DNA from: Haloglycomyces albus DSM 45210
Lineage (GTDB): Bacteria; Actinomycetota; Actinomycetes; Mycobacteriales; Micromonosporaceae
Direction: 5' to 3'
Length of the DNA stretch: 64,000 nt
Assembly: GCF_000527155.1 (NCBI RefSeq)
Contig: NZ_AZUQ01000001.1
Location: forward strand, 2,477,615-2,541,614
The translations under genes and the position numbers were made by a program. Positions 9,140 through 18,706 of the stretch are shown here, in pieces. Under the pieces are notes generated by a model, which saw only the letters and a program-made list of their open reading frames with translations, did no database searches and was not told where the DNA came from. Each line of letters opens with the position of its first letter. The stretch's first letter is position 1.

Positions 9140-10812
9140 TCCGTTCGGAGTACTGGCAGCCAGTCGGTGGTTTGGAGCTGGAACCGAATGCTCTGCGTGC
9201 TGTGACTATGGTAGAAGACAACGCCATCGTCACAGCTGGCCCTGGGGCCGGAAAGACTGAGTTGCTTGCCCAACGTGCGGACTTTCTCTTCCGTACCGGA
9301 GTTAGTTGGCATCCACGTCGTATACTAGCGATCTCATTCAAGGTAGATGCGGCGTGGAACTTGAGGGATCGCGTCCGCACTCGGTCTGGTGGGCAATATG
9401 CGGCACGTTTTGACAGTTTCACGTTTCATGCCTTCGCTAAGACCTTGATCGGCAACTATCGTCCAATATTGAGAGGTGCTGACGCTCTCGATCCGGACTT
9501 CACGATCGACGCAGCTTATCGAATTCCACGTAGGCAGATCACCTTCGAAGATCTGATTCCGCTGGCGCACGTCATCGTCGCCAATAGCCAATACGCTCGT
9601 GCCGCCCTTCGCCAGACCTACAGCCATGTTTTCCTCGACGAATTCCAAGATGCGACCAAGAGTCAGTACGAATTGGTCAAAGCTATCTTCCAGAACACGG
9701 ATTCAGTTTTGACCGCAGTCGGCGACGACAAGCAGCGCATCATGGGATGGGCTGGCGCACTCGATGGAATCATGAATACCTTTTCCAATGACTTCGACGC
9801 GGCTCCGTTGCAGCTGCTTCAGAACTTCAGATCCGCGCCGCGTCTTCGCCGGATGCAGAACCGTATGATCAGGGACATGGATCCCTCTGCAGCCAGCCCC
9901 GATGAAAATCTCGCTGGGAGTGAGGGCACGATCCAAGTCCTCCACTTCAAAGACCAGATCAAGGAAGCTGAGGCAGTTGCCAACCGTGTTGAAGGGTGGC
10001 TCGCGGCAGATGTGCCGCCAAACGAAATCGCGATCCTCGTTCGACAGCAGTCTAAATTTGTTACCGAAACGCTTAGGGAAGAACTGTACCAGCGTAATAT
10101 TGCATACCGAAATGAGCAGGTCAACCAAGATCGTGCTTCAGAGCCAGTTGTGGCCCTGATCTTTAACTTCGTCCGGGTTGTCGTTTCTGACCGGCATCCG
10201 GACGCCTGGTCAGAGCTCATGAGGGTATCGGCACGCACCAGTGTTTCCGAAGAGGCAGCCCTTCGATTCGACAGGCAACTCAAGCAGTTCCTGCAGGATG
10301 CGCGAGTGAGGGTTGGAGCTGCATGTTTTGCGAGCGGGGACCTCAGTGCTTGGCGTCCAGTCATTTTCGAGTTCCTAAAACTAGTGTCCCGCCCCGCACT
10401 CGCCGCGCTTTCACCTGCTTACCGGCAAGGTAAGCGCCTCGATGACGTTGTCGAAGATGCGCTGGAGGCCTTCGGCTCGGAACTTGTGATTGCAGGGGAC
10501 CCAATTCAAGCAATAAAACAACTGAGCGATCTTGACGCTGTGCGGATACTTAATATCCACAAATGTAAGGGCCTGGAGTTTCAGAAAGTCGTCGTGCTAG
10601 GTGTCGAACAGGAATTGTTCTGGGGAGACGACTCAGAGTCGGAGTTCTTCGTAGCTATCTCCAGAGCAAAAGAAGAACTTTTTCTTACACATGTAGATTA
10701 CAGAGCACGACCGAATTTGCCAGCGAAGTCCTTTTGGCGCGAAGTGCGTAGTGCATGCAGTACGTTTCTGGCCTATGCCGACGGGTTGACTGATCGGAAC
10801 CTGTCGAACTAA
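9136..10812 (+). CDS. gajB: Gabija helicase GajB (UvrD/Rep-like)
   Basis: A 558-residue superfamily 1 helicase. Walker A is GPGAGKTELLAQRA, motif Ia ILAISFKVDAAWNLRDRV, Walker B FLDEFQDATKSQY, motif III VGDDKQRIMGWAGA, motif IV LLQNFRSAPRLR, motif V IHKCKGLEFQKVVV, and motif VI FFVAISRAKEELFLTH. Translation starts at a GTG that overlaps the gajA stop, so the two are made together. In Gabija the helicase binds GajA and helps sense or process DNA ends. It carries no separate nuclease domain that I can see. Confidence 0.85.
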   Translation: MIRSEYWQPVGGLELEPNALRAVTMVEDNAIVTAGPGAGKTELLAQRADFLFRTGVSWHPRRILAISFKVDAAWNLRDRVRTRSGGQYAARFDSFTFHAFAKTLIGNYRPILRGADALDPDFTIDAAYRIPRRQITFEDLIPLAHVIVANSQYARAALRQTYSHVFLDEFQDATKSQYELVKAIFQNTDSVLTAVGDDKQRIMGWAGALDGIMNTFSNDFDAAPLQLLQNFRSAPRLRRMQNRMIRDMDPSAASPDENLAGSEGTIQVLHFKDQIKEAEAVANRVEGWLAADVPPNEIAILVRQQSKFVTETLREELYQRNIAYRNEQVNQDRASEPVVALIFNFVRVVVSDRHPDAWSELMRVSARTSVSEEAALRFDRQLKQFLQDARVRVGAACFASGDLSAWRPVIFEFLKLVSRPALAALSPAYRQGKRLDDVVEDALEAFGSELVIAGDPIQAIKQLSDLDAVRILNIHKCKGLEFQKVVVLGVEQELFWGDDSESEFFVAISRAKEELFLTHVDYRARPNLPAKSFWREVRSACSTFLAYADGLTDRNLSN

Positions 10813-11374
10813 ATTTGTGTGATTTATGTCGAGTATAGGTTGTGTGGGGGCAGGGAAGGTCGCATGCGTGACCCACCGTCTCTCGGAAACATCCAGCCGT
10901 GTGCCCCACCTGTTCAGGACATTTAGTGCTTGTCCCAGTCGGACTCCATCATGTTCGTGAGCGTCGAGGACGGTAAACAGTGGATCGAACAAGAAGCCTT
11001 CCATGGCAGGACGTTGTCGCCATGGGCGATGCCATGGCTGATTTACATGTGCTTTAGTGCGACGTGATTCTGGGCAGGGGATTCCATTCGCGGAGGCCAT
11101 GCTGGCGCTTACCCGAAGGATTGGAAGCGTTGCCTGTTTACCAGGATGCTGTTTCAAGAAGGGACCTTCCAGAGGAGGGTGCTGCTCGGTCACGGTAAGT
11201 GCTTTAGGGATCTGTATTCCGAAAACGTCGTATGCTGGTCGAATACGAGCGGGTTTCTGGTCCACTTGTTGTAGCAACACCGAGCCATGCTGTCAACCAC
11301 CACTCCATCTGCACCACAGCACGTATCAACTCGAGGTAGTTGCTGGGGCTGGTGTCTCAGTCTTCGTAGTGGCT
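10813..11374. other. Unassigned block between gajB and the relaxase
   Basis: 560 bases with no recognised gene. A 215-codon minus-strand open frame (10633-11280) overlaps the end of gajB by 180 bases and shows no family motif or ribosome site. Plus-strand frames are each broken by stops. This could be an eroded gene, since stretches of every frame look protein-like, but I cannot name one. It contains the 3' ends of two converging genes, so terminators are expected. Confidence 0.4.
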
Positions 11375-14300
11375 CTACATCCGGAGCGTGGGTGAGTTTG
11401 CCGTGCTTGTGTCGGGGGATGGGTGTGGGGTGATGGGTTGGGTGTAGTCGGGTTCGTCGTGTGATGCGGTAGTCGGTGCCGCCTGTGGTGGAACGGGTGT
11501 CGTGTCGTGGCTCGGGGTTGTGGTGGTGTTGTTTTTGGGGCGTTGTCCGTGTTCGGCGGCGTGGTGGACGGTTAGGTGGCCGTGGTCGGTGAGGGCGTGG
11601 CGGAGGGCGTGTGAGGCGGCTGGAGACTCGATGGTGGTGTCGGGTTCGCGTTGGAAAGCGCGGCGTGTGGTGTGGTCGAGGTTGTCGGCGACGTGTTGGC
11701 GGATGGGGTCGCGTTTGTCGTCAGGCAGGGAGTGGTAGATGTCGACGGCTACGGCGTGGTCGAGCCGGTGTTCAACGCCAGCTGCGAGCCCGGTGGGGGT
11801 AGTGGTGCTGTCGTGAGTGTTGTGGGTGGTGATAGCGGCGGCGGTTTGCCACCATTCGCGGTGGCCGGCTTTGCCGGATTCGATGTAGGGACCGAGGGGC
11901 TGGGCGGGGTCGTTGTCGGTGATGCGGTGTTGGTCGCGGTAGGCGGCAGTGAGAGCCAGCGCCTGGCTCCAGGTGTCGCGTTTGGTCGGGTCGGCCGGTT
12001 CGGGGCCGAAATTGGTGGTCCAATCGGGGAGGTCGGTGGCGGCATCAAGGGTGAGGCGGTCGAGGCGATGGTTGATGGCCTCGGCGACATGGGGGAGGTA
12101 GTCGCGGATCTGGGCGTCGACGCCATCGGTGGTGAGGACGTGGCGGGGGTAGTCCAGCCACGGCAGGCTCGTGGGGGCGTCGAGGCGTTGTTGTTGGTCG
12201 GCTTCGAAGCGGGCGTGTTGTCCGACCGCGAGGGCGAGGGTGTCGAAGTCGCATTCGTCGCCGTTGAGGTGGTCGATCAGTTCGGTCGCGTCGCGTCCGG
12301 TGGTCGTCTCCCAGGCTTTGAGGGTCCAGGCGGTGGCGGGCCAGGCTTGTCCGGTGTGGGTGGGGTCGAGTTGGAGGAGGTGGGTTTGGCGTTCGACTCT
12401 CCAGGCGAGGGTGGCCGATACGGAGTCGACGCCGTCGAGGTCGCGTTGTGCGCTGGCGCGGGTGAGGGCCTCACGTGAGAACTGACCGGTCTGCTCGGCA
12501 CGGTCGAGCGCGGCGGTGAGGGCGGGCCAGGCGCGTTCCTTGGCGATCATATCGGCGACAAACGGGGAGAACACCGTGCCTAGTTCTTCTTGGTAGCGCT
12601 GGGAGTTCTCGGCGGCGGATACAGGCGTTGATGTGGCAACAGGGTGGTTGGTGGCGGGAGGATGGAGCGCGGCGTCGATGTCGAGGTGTGCTTTCGGGTA
12701 GAGGGTGTGGAGGTGGTCGGCGTAGCGGGTCGCGTCGTCGGCAGTGGGTTGGGTTCCGGGTGGTGGAGCGGTGTAGGTGTCGATGTGTTTGGTGATGCGG
12801 GAGATCAGGACTCCGGCGGGTGAGGTGGCGTCGTTGAGGTCGCGGCGGGCGGCGATGGTGAGGAGTTGTTCGGCGTCCCAACCGGCGTATTCGGCGCGGG
12901 CGAGGGTGCGGGCCAGGGCGGGTAGGCCGTTGTCGATGACGTCGCCTAGGTCGTGTCGGGAAAGGCGGCCTGTGAGGACGGTGGTGATGGTGTTGTCGTA
13001 GTGGGCGGTGGCAGCGAGGTCGGCGGCGTAGCGGTAGCGGGAGGTGAGCGTGGCGAGGGAATCGGCGTCCGACAGGGCGGTGTCGATGGCCTCGGTGGCC
13101 GAATGGTTGTCGGGCTCGCGGGTGAGGATGTGTTCGGCGATTTCGCGGGCGGCGGTGGCGTCGGGGTCCCATTTCGGGCGGTCGAGCCGTTGGTCAGGAT
13201 CGGCGGGCAGCGGGGTGTGGGTGACGGCGTACAGGTGGGTGGTGTCGGTGGCGCGGGTGGCGGCGACGTAGAGGTGGTCCCTTGTCATGTCGGGGGTGAG
13301 CAGGGCATGGGCGGTGTCGACGGTGGAGCCTTGGGTGCGGTGGACAGTGGCGGCGTAGGCCAGTTCGACATGGTCGGCGACGTAGTCGGCTGGGAGAGTG
13401 ATGGTGCCTTTCGAGTCGTGGGCTGTGACCTTCAGCGACCCGTTGTTGTAGTGTCTGGTGACCGTCCAGGTGGTGCCGTTGCGGACGAAGTCTTTGCCTC
13501 GGTTGTATTTCAACATGGAGTTGTTGGAGCGGGTCACGACCCAGTCGCCGCGTCCGGCGGTGTTGCCGTCGTGGAGAGTGATGCCTTTTTCTTTGACGTC
13601 GCCTGCGTTGATGCGGTCGAGGCGGGCGCGGGCGGACAGGTCGGTGACCGTGGCGTTGGAGGCGGCCATCATGAGGCTGGTCTTGCCGGCTTCGATATCG
13701 CGTCGCCAGGCGGCGTAGACGCCGTCGATCATCGCGTCTGAACTGCCGCCGTGGAGGCGGGAGTGGTTGTGGAAGTAATCGAGGCCGGCGGTGCGGCCCT
13801 CGCGCAAGTCCAGGCTGGCGCTGGCGAAGGTGGGGTCGCGGAAGCGGTGGAGCTCGGTCAGTTCGGTGGCTCCGGAGGTGGCGGCGATGAGCCGTAGCGC
13901 CCCGCCGGAGGCGACCGCGCCCAGTTGTCGGTCGTCGCCGAGGAGTCGGACTTGCGCTCCGGCTTCGATGGCGATGGCGCGGATGTGGTCGAGGTGGAAC
14001 GTTCCGGCCATGGAGGCCTCGTCGACGAGTACGACGTCTCCGGGGTTCAATGGGGTGCGGTCCATGGTGGGAGTCGCGGTTCCGGCTCCGCCGAAGAGGA
14101 AGGTGGGGTGGTAGTGGTGGTCGATGAGGAACCGGTCGACCGTATGGCACGTGGTGGCGAGGTCGTCGGCGAGCACGGCGGCGGCCTTCGCCGACGGGGC
14201 TAGGCCGATCAGGCGGCGTCCCTCGGCGTTGAGGACGTGCTTGTAGGCGCGCATGGCGGTGGTTTTGCCGGTCCCCGCCGGGCCGATTCCCACTGTCAGG

Positions 14301-16039
14301 AGCCGGTCGTCGGAGGCGAACGCCTCTACCATGCGGCGTTGACCGGCATCGAGAGGAAAACGGCTGGTGTTGTCGACCTCGTCGAGCCGAGTGTGGATCT
14401 GGTCGGGTGCGCTGCTGTAGACAGTCGGGGTTGTTGAGGCTTGGACGAGGCGGGTTTCGGCCTCCAGGATGGCCTCCGACGTGTAGCGTTCAGCGGCGTG
14501 TTTGGTGAATACTGATTCGCCGCTGACCCGGCGTAGAGCGTCGGGTTCGGACACCGGTGCAGGGGCCGAAATCTGCAGCGACATCTCCGCCGATCGTGCT
14601 GTTTCAACGACCGCGTCGACGGCATCGGCCAGGGCAACACGATTCGCGAAGTGGAATTGGCCGCGTAGTTGCCGCATCGCTTCGGAATGGAGATTCCACC
14701 GCGTCCACGTCGCCCGCTCCTGTGACACCGTCGCAACCACACACCCCGCAACGTGGTGAACGTCGTCGTCGGTCAACTCCACTGTGGTGTCGTCGCGTGG
14801 GAGTGTGTGGACTGACCGTGTGAGTTGTTCCAACGGTTGGGGGCCGAAGGCCGCGAGGGCTTGGGCTCTCCAATCGTCGACCAGGTCGCCCAGCGGTCGG
14901 GGTGTATCGTTTTTGCTGCCGCGTGTCTCCAGTGTGGCTTGCTGGGCTAGTTCCCAGGCCGCCTGCGGGGTCGGGTCGTGCCCGTGGCGGTCCCGGTAGT
15001 CAGACCGCAGCGTCGCATAGCGGGCTTCGATAGCGCCCCGGCGGGTGGAGAAATGGCGGATCATTGCCGGGTCGACCCCATCGATTTCGCGCACGGGACG
15101 GTGGGTCCGGGCGGGTCCGGGCCGGTCGGTGAAGGTCACGCCGAGCCGGTAGGACAGTTCGGCCTCGATGGTGGAGTTGTACGTCTCTGAGGCGGCCACG
15201 CCGATTTGGTAGAGCCCGGTGGCGTCAAGAGACCGCCAGCGTCCGTCGGTGCCTTGGACTTTGTTGGCAATCGCCAAGTGGGTGTGGAGGTCGGGGTCGC
15301 CGGAGCGGGAGTCGAAGTGGTCGAACGCTGTCGCCACCAGCCCGGTGGTGTCGACTTGGGCGGCCCCACCGGTGCCCTTGCGCGACAGTGCCGCGTGTTG
15401 TTCCAACATGGCCATCACCGTCTCCACGGCGGTGTCGTGGGCGGCCTTCACCTCGGAGCGCACACCGGCCTCAGGGTGCAGCCCCCACAACAGCGAGACT
15501 GATTTGACCGGTGAGAACACCAGATCGTATCCGGCGACCGCGGCCCGTTGTCGGGAGGCTTCTTCGCGTTTGACCTTGGCGATTTCGGACGAGACGGCCT
15601 CGCGTCCGGTTTCATCGGCAATCTGGGCCAGCCGCTGGGCCACACGCTTTTTGAACGGCTCCAGGGTCTTGTAGGAGGGGAATTTCTGTCCGAGTTTCGT
15701 CGCCCGCACCGCTTCGGCCTTCACCCGGTCGGCCTGTGTTGTCGACAGGTCACCGTGGAGGTGCTCGGCGAGGTAGGAGTCCTGGATCGCCTCGGCGTTG
15801 GGGTGGAGGCCGGAGCCGAAGAGATTGCGCATCTGCGCTTCGTGAACCATTGAGCCGGGGGTAAGGTCGAGCCCGGCCAGCCCGGAGCCGACCCACCGTC
15901 CCGGCGGGTTGCCGTTGCCCGATTGGGTGTAGTAGTCGGACGCGCTTTGCCCGGCCTGGCGTGGCCGGTCGCCCCCGGCCGTCTGGCGGGTGAGGTAGGT
16001 GTAGCCGCCACCGGCAGTGAGCTTGTGGACCGTCATCAC
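11375..16039 (-). CDS. MobF conjugative relaxase-helicase (TraA/TrwC-like)
   Basis: A 1554-residue relaxase of the MobF class. It nicks the transfer origin, stays bound to the 5' end and unwinds the strand for transfer. The N-terminal TrwC domain has tyrosines in SDYYTQ with GNPPGRWVGSG, and the metal histidines in HFDSRSGDPDLHTHLAIANK. A RecD-like helicase follows, with Walker A GIGPAGTGKTT, the acidic motif VLVDEASMAG and later HRTQGSTVDTAH. The last third is disordered and Thr/Pro/His rich. Starts at GTG 16039 or ATG 16036 are both possible. It is divergent from the 16357 gene, and the gap between them is the best place for oriT. Confidence 0.92.
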   Translation of the reverse strand: MMTVHKLTAGGGYTYLTRQTAGGDRPRQAGQSASDYYTQSGNGNPPGRWVGSGLAGLDLTPGSMVHEAQMRNLFGSGLHPNAEAIQDSYLAEHLHGDLSTTQADRVKAEAVRATKLGQKFPSYKTLEPFKKRVAQRLAQIADETGREAVSSEIAKVKREEASRQRAAVAGYDLVFSPVKSVSLLWGLHPEAGVRSEVKAAHDTAVETVMAMLEQHAALSRKGTGGAAQVDTTGLVATAFDHFDSRSGDPDLHTHLAIANKVQGTDGRWRSLDATGLYQIGVAASETYNSTIEAELSYRLGVTFTDRPGPARTHRPVREIDGVDPAMIRHFSTRRGAIEARYATLRSDYRDRHGHDPTPQAAWELAQQATLETRGSKNDTPRPLGDLVDDWRAQALAAFGPQPLEQLTRSVHTLPRDDTTVELTDDDVHHVAGCVVATVSQERATWTRWNLHSEAMRQLRGQFHFANRVALADAVDAVVETARSAEMSLQISAPAPVSEPDALRRVSGESVFTKHAAERYTSEAILEAETRLVQASTTPTVYSSAPDQIHTRLDEVDNTSRFPLDAGQRRMVEAFASDDRLLTVGIGPAGTGKTTAMRAYKHVLNAEGRRLIGLAPSAKAAAVLADDLATTCHTVDRFLIDHHYHPTFLFGGAGTATPTMDRTPLNPGDVVLVDEASMAGTFHLDHIRAIAIEAGAQVRLLGDDRQLGAVASGGALRLIAATSGATELTELHRFRDPTFASASLDLREGRTAGLDYFHNHSRLHGGSSDAMIDGVYAAWRRDIEAGKTSLMMAASNATVTDLSARARLDRINAGDVKEKGITLHDGNTAGRGDWVVTRSNNSMLKYNRGKDFVRNGTTWTVTRHYNNGSLKVTAHDSKGTITLPADYVADHVELAYAATVHRTQGSTVDTAHALLTPDMTRDHLYVAATRATDTTHLYAVTHTPLPADPDQRLDRPKWDPDATAAREIAEHILTREPDNHSATEAIDTALSDADSLATLTSRYRYAADLAATAHYDNTITTVLTGRLSRHDLGDVIDNGLPALARTLARAEYAGWDAEQLLTIAARRDLNDATSPAGVLISRITKHIDTYTAPPPGTQPTADDATRYADHLHTLYPKAHLDIDAALHPPATNHPVATSTPVSAAENSQRYQEELGTVFSPFVADMIAKERAWPALTAALDRAEQTGQFSREALTRASAQRDLDGVDSVSATLAWRVERQTHLLQLDPTHTGQAWPATAWTLKAWETTTGRDATELIDHLNGDECDFDTLALAVGQHARFEADQQQRLDAPTSLPWLDYPRHVLTTDGVDAQIRDYLPHVAEAINHRLDRLTLDAATDLPDWTTNFGPEPADPTKRDTWSQALALTAAYRDQHRITDNDPAQPLGPYIESGKAGHREWWQTAAAITTHNTHDSTTTPTGLAAGVEHRLDHAVAVDIYHSLPDDKRDPIRQHVADNLDHTTRRAFQREPDTTIESPAASHALRHALTDHGHLTVHHAAEHGQRPKNNTTTTPSHDTTPVPPQAAPTTASHDEPDYTQPITPHPSPDTSTANSPTLRM

Positions 16040-16221
16040 CGCACCCCACCCCCAATTCCACGCCGGTCACATTCGAAACAATTGTCGAGTCATTGAGACT
16101 ACCGATTCGCGCGGTGGGGTGGCGATAGTAAATCGTCCTCTTTCACGAACGTGCAAGAGGTGTGCTGACCATTTATGTCCTGCATTACATATAACAGTGA
16201 TGTTGCTGTTCAGGGCGTGTT

Positions 16222-16338
16222 TATAGTGGATCGTACTGTTTTTTGTTATGGATGAGTGTAATTAATAGTGGATGGTGTGAGAATTGTATAGTGGATACTC
16301 CAATTGCGATTAATGACAGTTGTTGAAGTGAGAATTGT
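16222..16338. promoter_or_regulatory. Direct repeats upstream of relaxase; oriT or operator candidate
   Basis: The AT-rich gap between the divergent relaxase and 16357 genes holds three copies of a TATAGTGGAT-like motif (near 16222, 16264 and 16287) and two exact copies of GTGAGAATTGT (16277-16287 and 16328-16338). Such repeats beside a relaxase usually serve as binding sites for relaxosome proteins or as operators. The nick site itself is not identified. Confidence 0.5.
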
Positions 16339-16356
16339 GTGTCTAGAGTCGGTGGC

Positions 16357-16740
16357 ATGATCAATTCGAGTTACAATGATGGGCCGACGGTGAAAGAGCA
16401 AGCGGTGGCGCGGGCGCGGGAGCATCGGCGGCGTCGTATTGAGGCGGCGCGGCAGCGTGAGGCGACGGTGGAGGCCACGGTGGTGGAGATTGTGCGCCAT
16501 CAGTTGATCGTCGAACAGGCCCGGGAGGCGATTTCTGATGGTGTGGCGGCGTTGAAAGCGTTGGGAGAGACTCACCAATCGATCGGTGAATTGTGCGGCA
16601 TGACTACCGCCGACGTCAGAGGAACACTACAGCGGCAGAAAAAGAACCCCACCCCAGAGACGCACACGACCGGCACGGGAAAGCCAGCACGTGGCGATGC
16701 GAGTGATACGGCAGTGGGAGAGGAAACCACGGTCGCATGA
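16357..16740 (+). CDS. Small basic helical protein, possible relaxosome accessory
   Basis: A 127-residue protein, very rich in Arg/Glu/Ala in its first half (long helix around AREHRRRRIEAARQREATVE, likely coiled coil). A helix-turn-helix-like stretch follows: ALGETHQSIGELCGMTTADV. The tail is polar and disordered. A GTG at 16339 would add six residues; the ATG is chosen for lack of a clear ribosome site at either. It faces away from the relaxase and sits beside the repeats at 16222-16338, so a DNA-binding helper of the relaxase or a regulator of the region is likely. No family recognised. Confidence 0.6.
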   Translation: MINSSYNDGPTVKEQAVARAREHRRRRIEAARQREATVEATVVEIVRHQLIVEQAREAISDGVAALKALGETHQSIGELCGMTTADVRGTLQRQKKNPTPETHTTGTGKPARGDASDTAVGEETTVA

Positions 16741-17035
16741 TGCACTCGTGAGTGGACCGCCCGGTGCGGCAACGTGGTAGGCAACGAACTGGACACGCCA
16801 AGGGGCTCTGACCCCCTAGCGTGTGCTGTCGGGATACGTCGAAACGTCACGGGCCTTGGTGAGGCGACGGTGGGCGTGGTGTTGCTTGAGCAGTACCCCT
16901 TGATCGCCGATCTGGGCTGTCGCTTCGGTTGCCTGTGGTGGTGGACGGGAGTCGTTGATAGGTCCGGACGCGTGAACTACAGGAGCCATCAGACTGTTAA
17001 GGGTGGGCTCGCTGGTGTGTTCGTGGCGTGATGAT

Positions 17036-17095
17036 GGCTGTCCATGGCCGGTCGGAGTCTGATTGGGAGACGACCCCGACCGGCCAAGGACAGCC
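17036..17095. terminator. 20-bp stem hairpin ending the DUF4192 gene
   Basis: Arms 17036-17055 and 17076-17095 pair at 19 of 20 positions around a 20-base loop. It lies immediately after the stop of the minus-strand DUF4192 gene. There is no clear T run, as is common for actinobacterial terminators. The preceding 295 bases (16741-17035) show no supported gene. Confidence 0.65.
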
Positions 17096-17096
17096 G

Positions 17097-18062
17097 TTAT
17101 TGAGCGTCGCGGAGGCTCGTGCTGTGGGTCAAGTGGTGGAGGAAGTCGTTGGGGTCAACGGTGGAGTGGGCGACGGTGGACATGAGGCGTGCCAGGTGGT
17201 TGTCGGCATCGGCGGTGCGGGATTGGTGAATAGCTTCGTGTGCCAGGAGGCTTCTGCCGCTCAACCAGGTGGCTACAGCGACGATGGCGTAGGCGTGTCC
17301 AGCAGCGGTGTCGGTGAGGTGTCGGGCGACCCATATCCACGTGTCGGCGTCGCGCAACGCGCGCTGACGAGACGCTAGACGTTGGAGGGCGTGGCGGCGA
17401 AACGACTCGTCACTGACGGCGATGGCGTAGGCGGCGAACTGAGCGATCGTGTCGGGCCGAGGGAGCTGGCCGTCCCAGAGACGCTCGAGCAATACGGCGG
17501 CCTCATGGTGACGGTCAGTATCGAGCCCTTGAGTGGTGGTGCGGGCATGGCGCAGAAGGGCCGTCTCGGCAGCAATGGGGGCGCGATCGAAAGCACCGAC
17601 CGGCTGCAGGGTGTCGATGAGCGATTGGCGACTATCCGCGACACTGGCGCCCTTGTCGATGGAGTGACACATCGCAACGGTCGAGTCGGGAAGTGGCTGC
17701 CCGCTCCATTGATCGGTGGGGATGCTGTGCCAGCAGCCTTTGCTGACGTAGCCGACCACCGGAGTGAAGATACCGGCGTCGTGGAGCCGTTCTTGCAGTA
17801 CTGCAATGCTGACGTCGATGGCGTCGTCGTCGCTGTATCCGATGATGGCGACGTCGGTGATGGTGTTGGCAGTCAAATGCATGATCGTCGTGTCGGCGAT
17901 CGCCGGGTCGCGGGCCTCATCGTGGGTCCGGGTCGTGGCGGTGTAGGCGATGGTCGTGCCACGCAGCGCGACGAGAGTGATTTGGTCATCGGGCCGGTAG
18001 CCGATCAGATAAGGAATCGTGGCGGCGATATCGGCGGGAGTGGACAGGGAAGGGCGAGACAT
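17097..18062 (-). CDS. DUF4192 family protein
   Basis: A 321-residue DUF4192 protein. The diagnostic N-terminal segment is PADIAATIPYLIGYRPDDQI followed by TLVALRG. DUF4192 proteins are common in actinobacterial chromosomes and mobile elements, and no biochemical role is established. GAGGAGG lies before the ATG. It is the downstream member of a minus-strand group with the 18162 and ssb genes, although a hairpin at 18123 separates it from the former. The C-terminal half (DTWIWVARHLTDTAAGHAYA) is typical of the family. Confidence in family is high, in function nil. Confidence 0.82.
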   Translation of the reverse strand: MSRPSLSTPADIAATIPYLIGYRPDDQITLVALRGTTIAYTATTRTHDEARDPAIADTTIMHLTANTITDVAIIGYSDDDAIDVSIAVLQERLHDAGIFTPVVGYVSKGCWHSIPTDQWSGQPLPDSTVAMCHSIDKGASVADSRQSLIDTLQPVGAFDRAPIAAETALLRHARTTTQGLDTDRHHEAAVLLERLWDGQLPRPDTIAQFAAYAIAVSDESFRRHALQRLASRQRALRDADTWIWVARHLTDTAAGHAYAIVAVATWLSGRSLLAHEAIHQSRTADADNHLARLMSTVAHSTVDPNDFLHHLTHSTSLRDAQ

Positions 18063-18122
18063 ACAGGTTTCCTCCTCATGAATCGAAAAAACGTGTGGCC
18101 CTCTATGGGCTGGTTGCTGATC

Positions 18123-18151
18123 CCGGCCACCCCCCCCCAGGGGGTGGCCGG
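18123..18151. terminator. GC-rich hairpin after the 18162 gene
   Basis: A perfect 12-bp stem (18123-18134 with 18140-18151) with a 5-base loop lies just past the stop of the minus-strand 18162 gene and before the DUF4192 start. It probably ends or attenuates that transcript. Confidence 0.6.
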
Positions 18152-18161
18152 CACGAAGGGG

Positions 18162-18611
18162 TTAGTCGCTGATGGTGATGTGGGTGTCTGGAAGGATGCT
18201 GGTAGAGAGGTCGATGAGGCTGTCAATTTCGGTATCGTGCAACGGCCTGTTGTGGCCGCCCGCTGTGCCGGTGAGGAGAGCGGGCCCGTGTACGCGTAGC
18301 GGTTGGGAGTAGGGTCCGTGGGTGGTGGCAGCGACGATGAGTGTGGCGGCGGCGTTAAACACCGGTGGCTGGTGGCTGTAATCGCCGTCAGTGTGGAGTA
18401 TGAAGTTGCGGCCGAGGCGGATTGGCTTCACCCGCTCCACGCCCATGGCGGTGGCGATATCGGACAGGTCATCGAGTTCCTCATCGTCTAGGTGGCGAAA
18501 TACCACTTCGGTGTCTTCTGCAGCGGGTAGAAACGCCACTGGCGCTTCGATGCGTGTGAGGACGTCACTGGTTGTTGGCTGACCGGCTGGGGTGGTTGAG
18601 GTGGTGGACAT
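18162..18611 (-). CDS. Conserved element protein of unknown function
   Basis: A 149-residue protein not recognised. It is acidic, with RHLDDEELDDLSDIATAMG near residues 38-57 and no membrane segments. AAGGAG precedes the ATG, which makes translation likely. It sits between ssb and DUF4192 genes on the minus strand and is probably part of the element's maintenance module. Confidence 0.65.
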   Translation of the reverse strand: MSTTSTTPAGQPTTSDVLTRIEAPVAFLPAAEDTEVVFRHLDDEELDDLSDIATAMGVERVKPIRLGRNFILHTDGDYSHQPPVFNAAATLIVAATTHGPYSQPLRVHGPALLTGTAGGHNRPLHDTEIDSLIDLSTSILPDTHITISD

Positions 18612-18706
18612 GGTGGCTCCTTATCGAAGTGGGTAGCAGTGGAAATTCAAGTTGCGGATATGACGGACGGGTGTGGGCCGACGTGGCCGACCCACACCCA
18701 GTCGTG

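Noticed and set aside
10633-11280. 215-codon minus-strand ORF
   Set aside because: It overlaps the gajB end, has no ribosome site or motif, and looks like a chance frame.
11502-15853. Long plus-strand and other-frame ORFs across the relaxase gene
   Set aside because: They are shadows of a GC-rich gene; their products are Arg/Pro or Gly/Val-rich with no family match, while the minus strand encodes a full relaxase.
18123-18151. A sequencing artefact in the C run
   Set aside because: The flanks form a perfect 12-bp stem at a gene end, as expected for a terminator.
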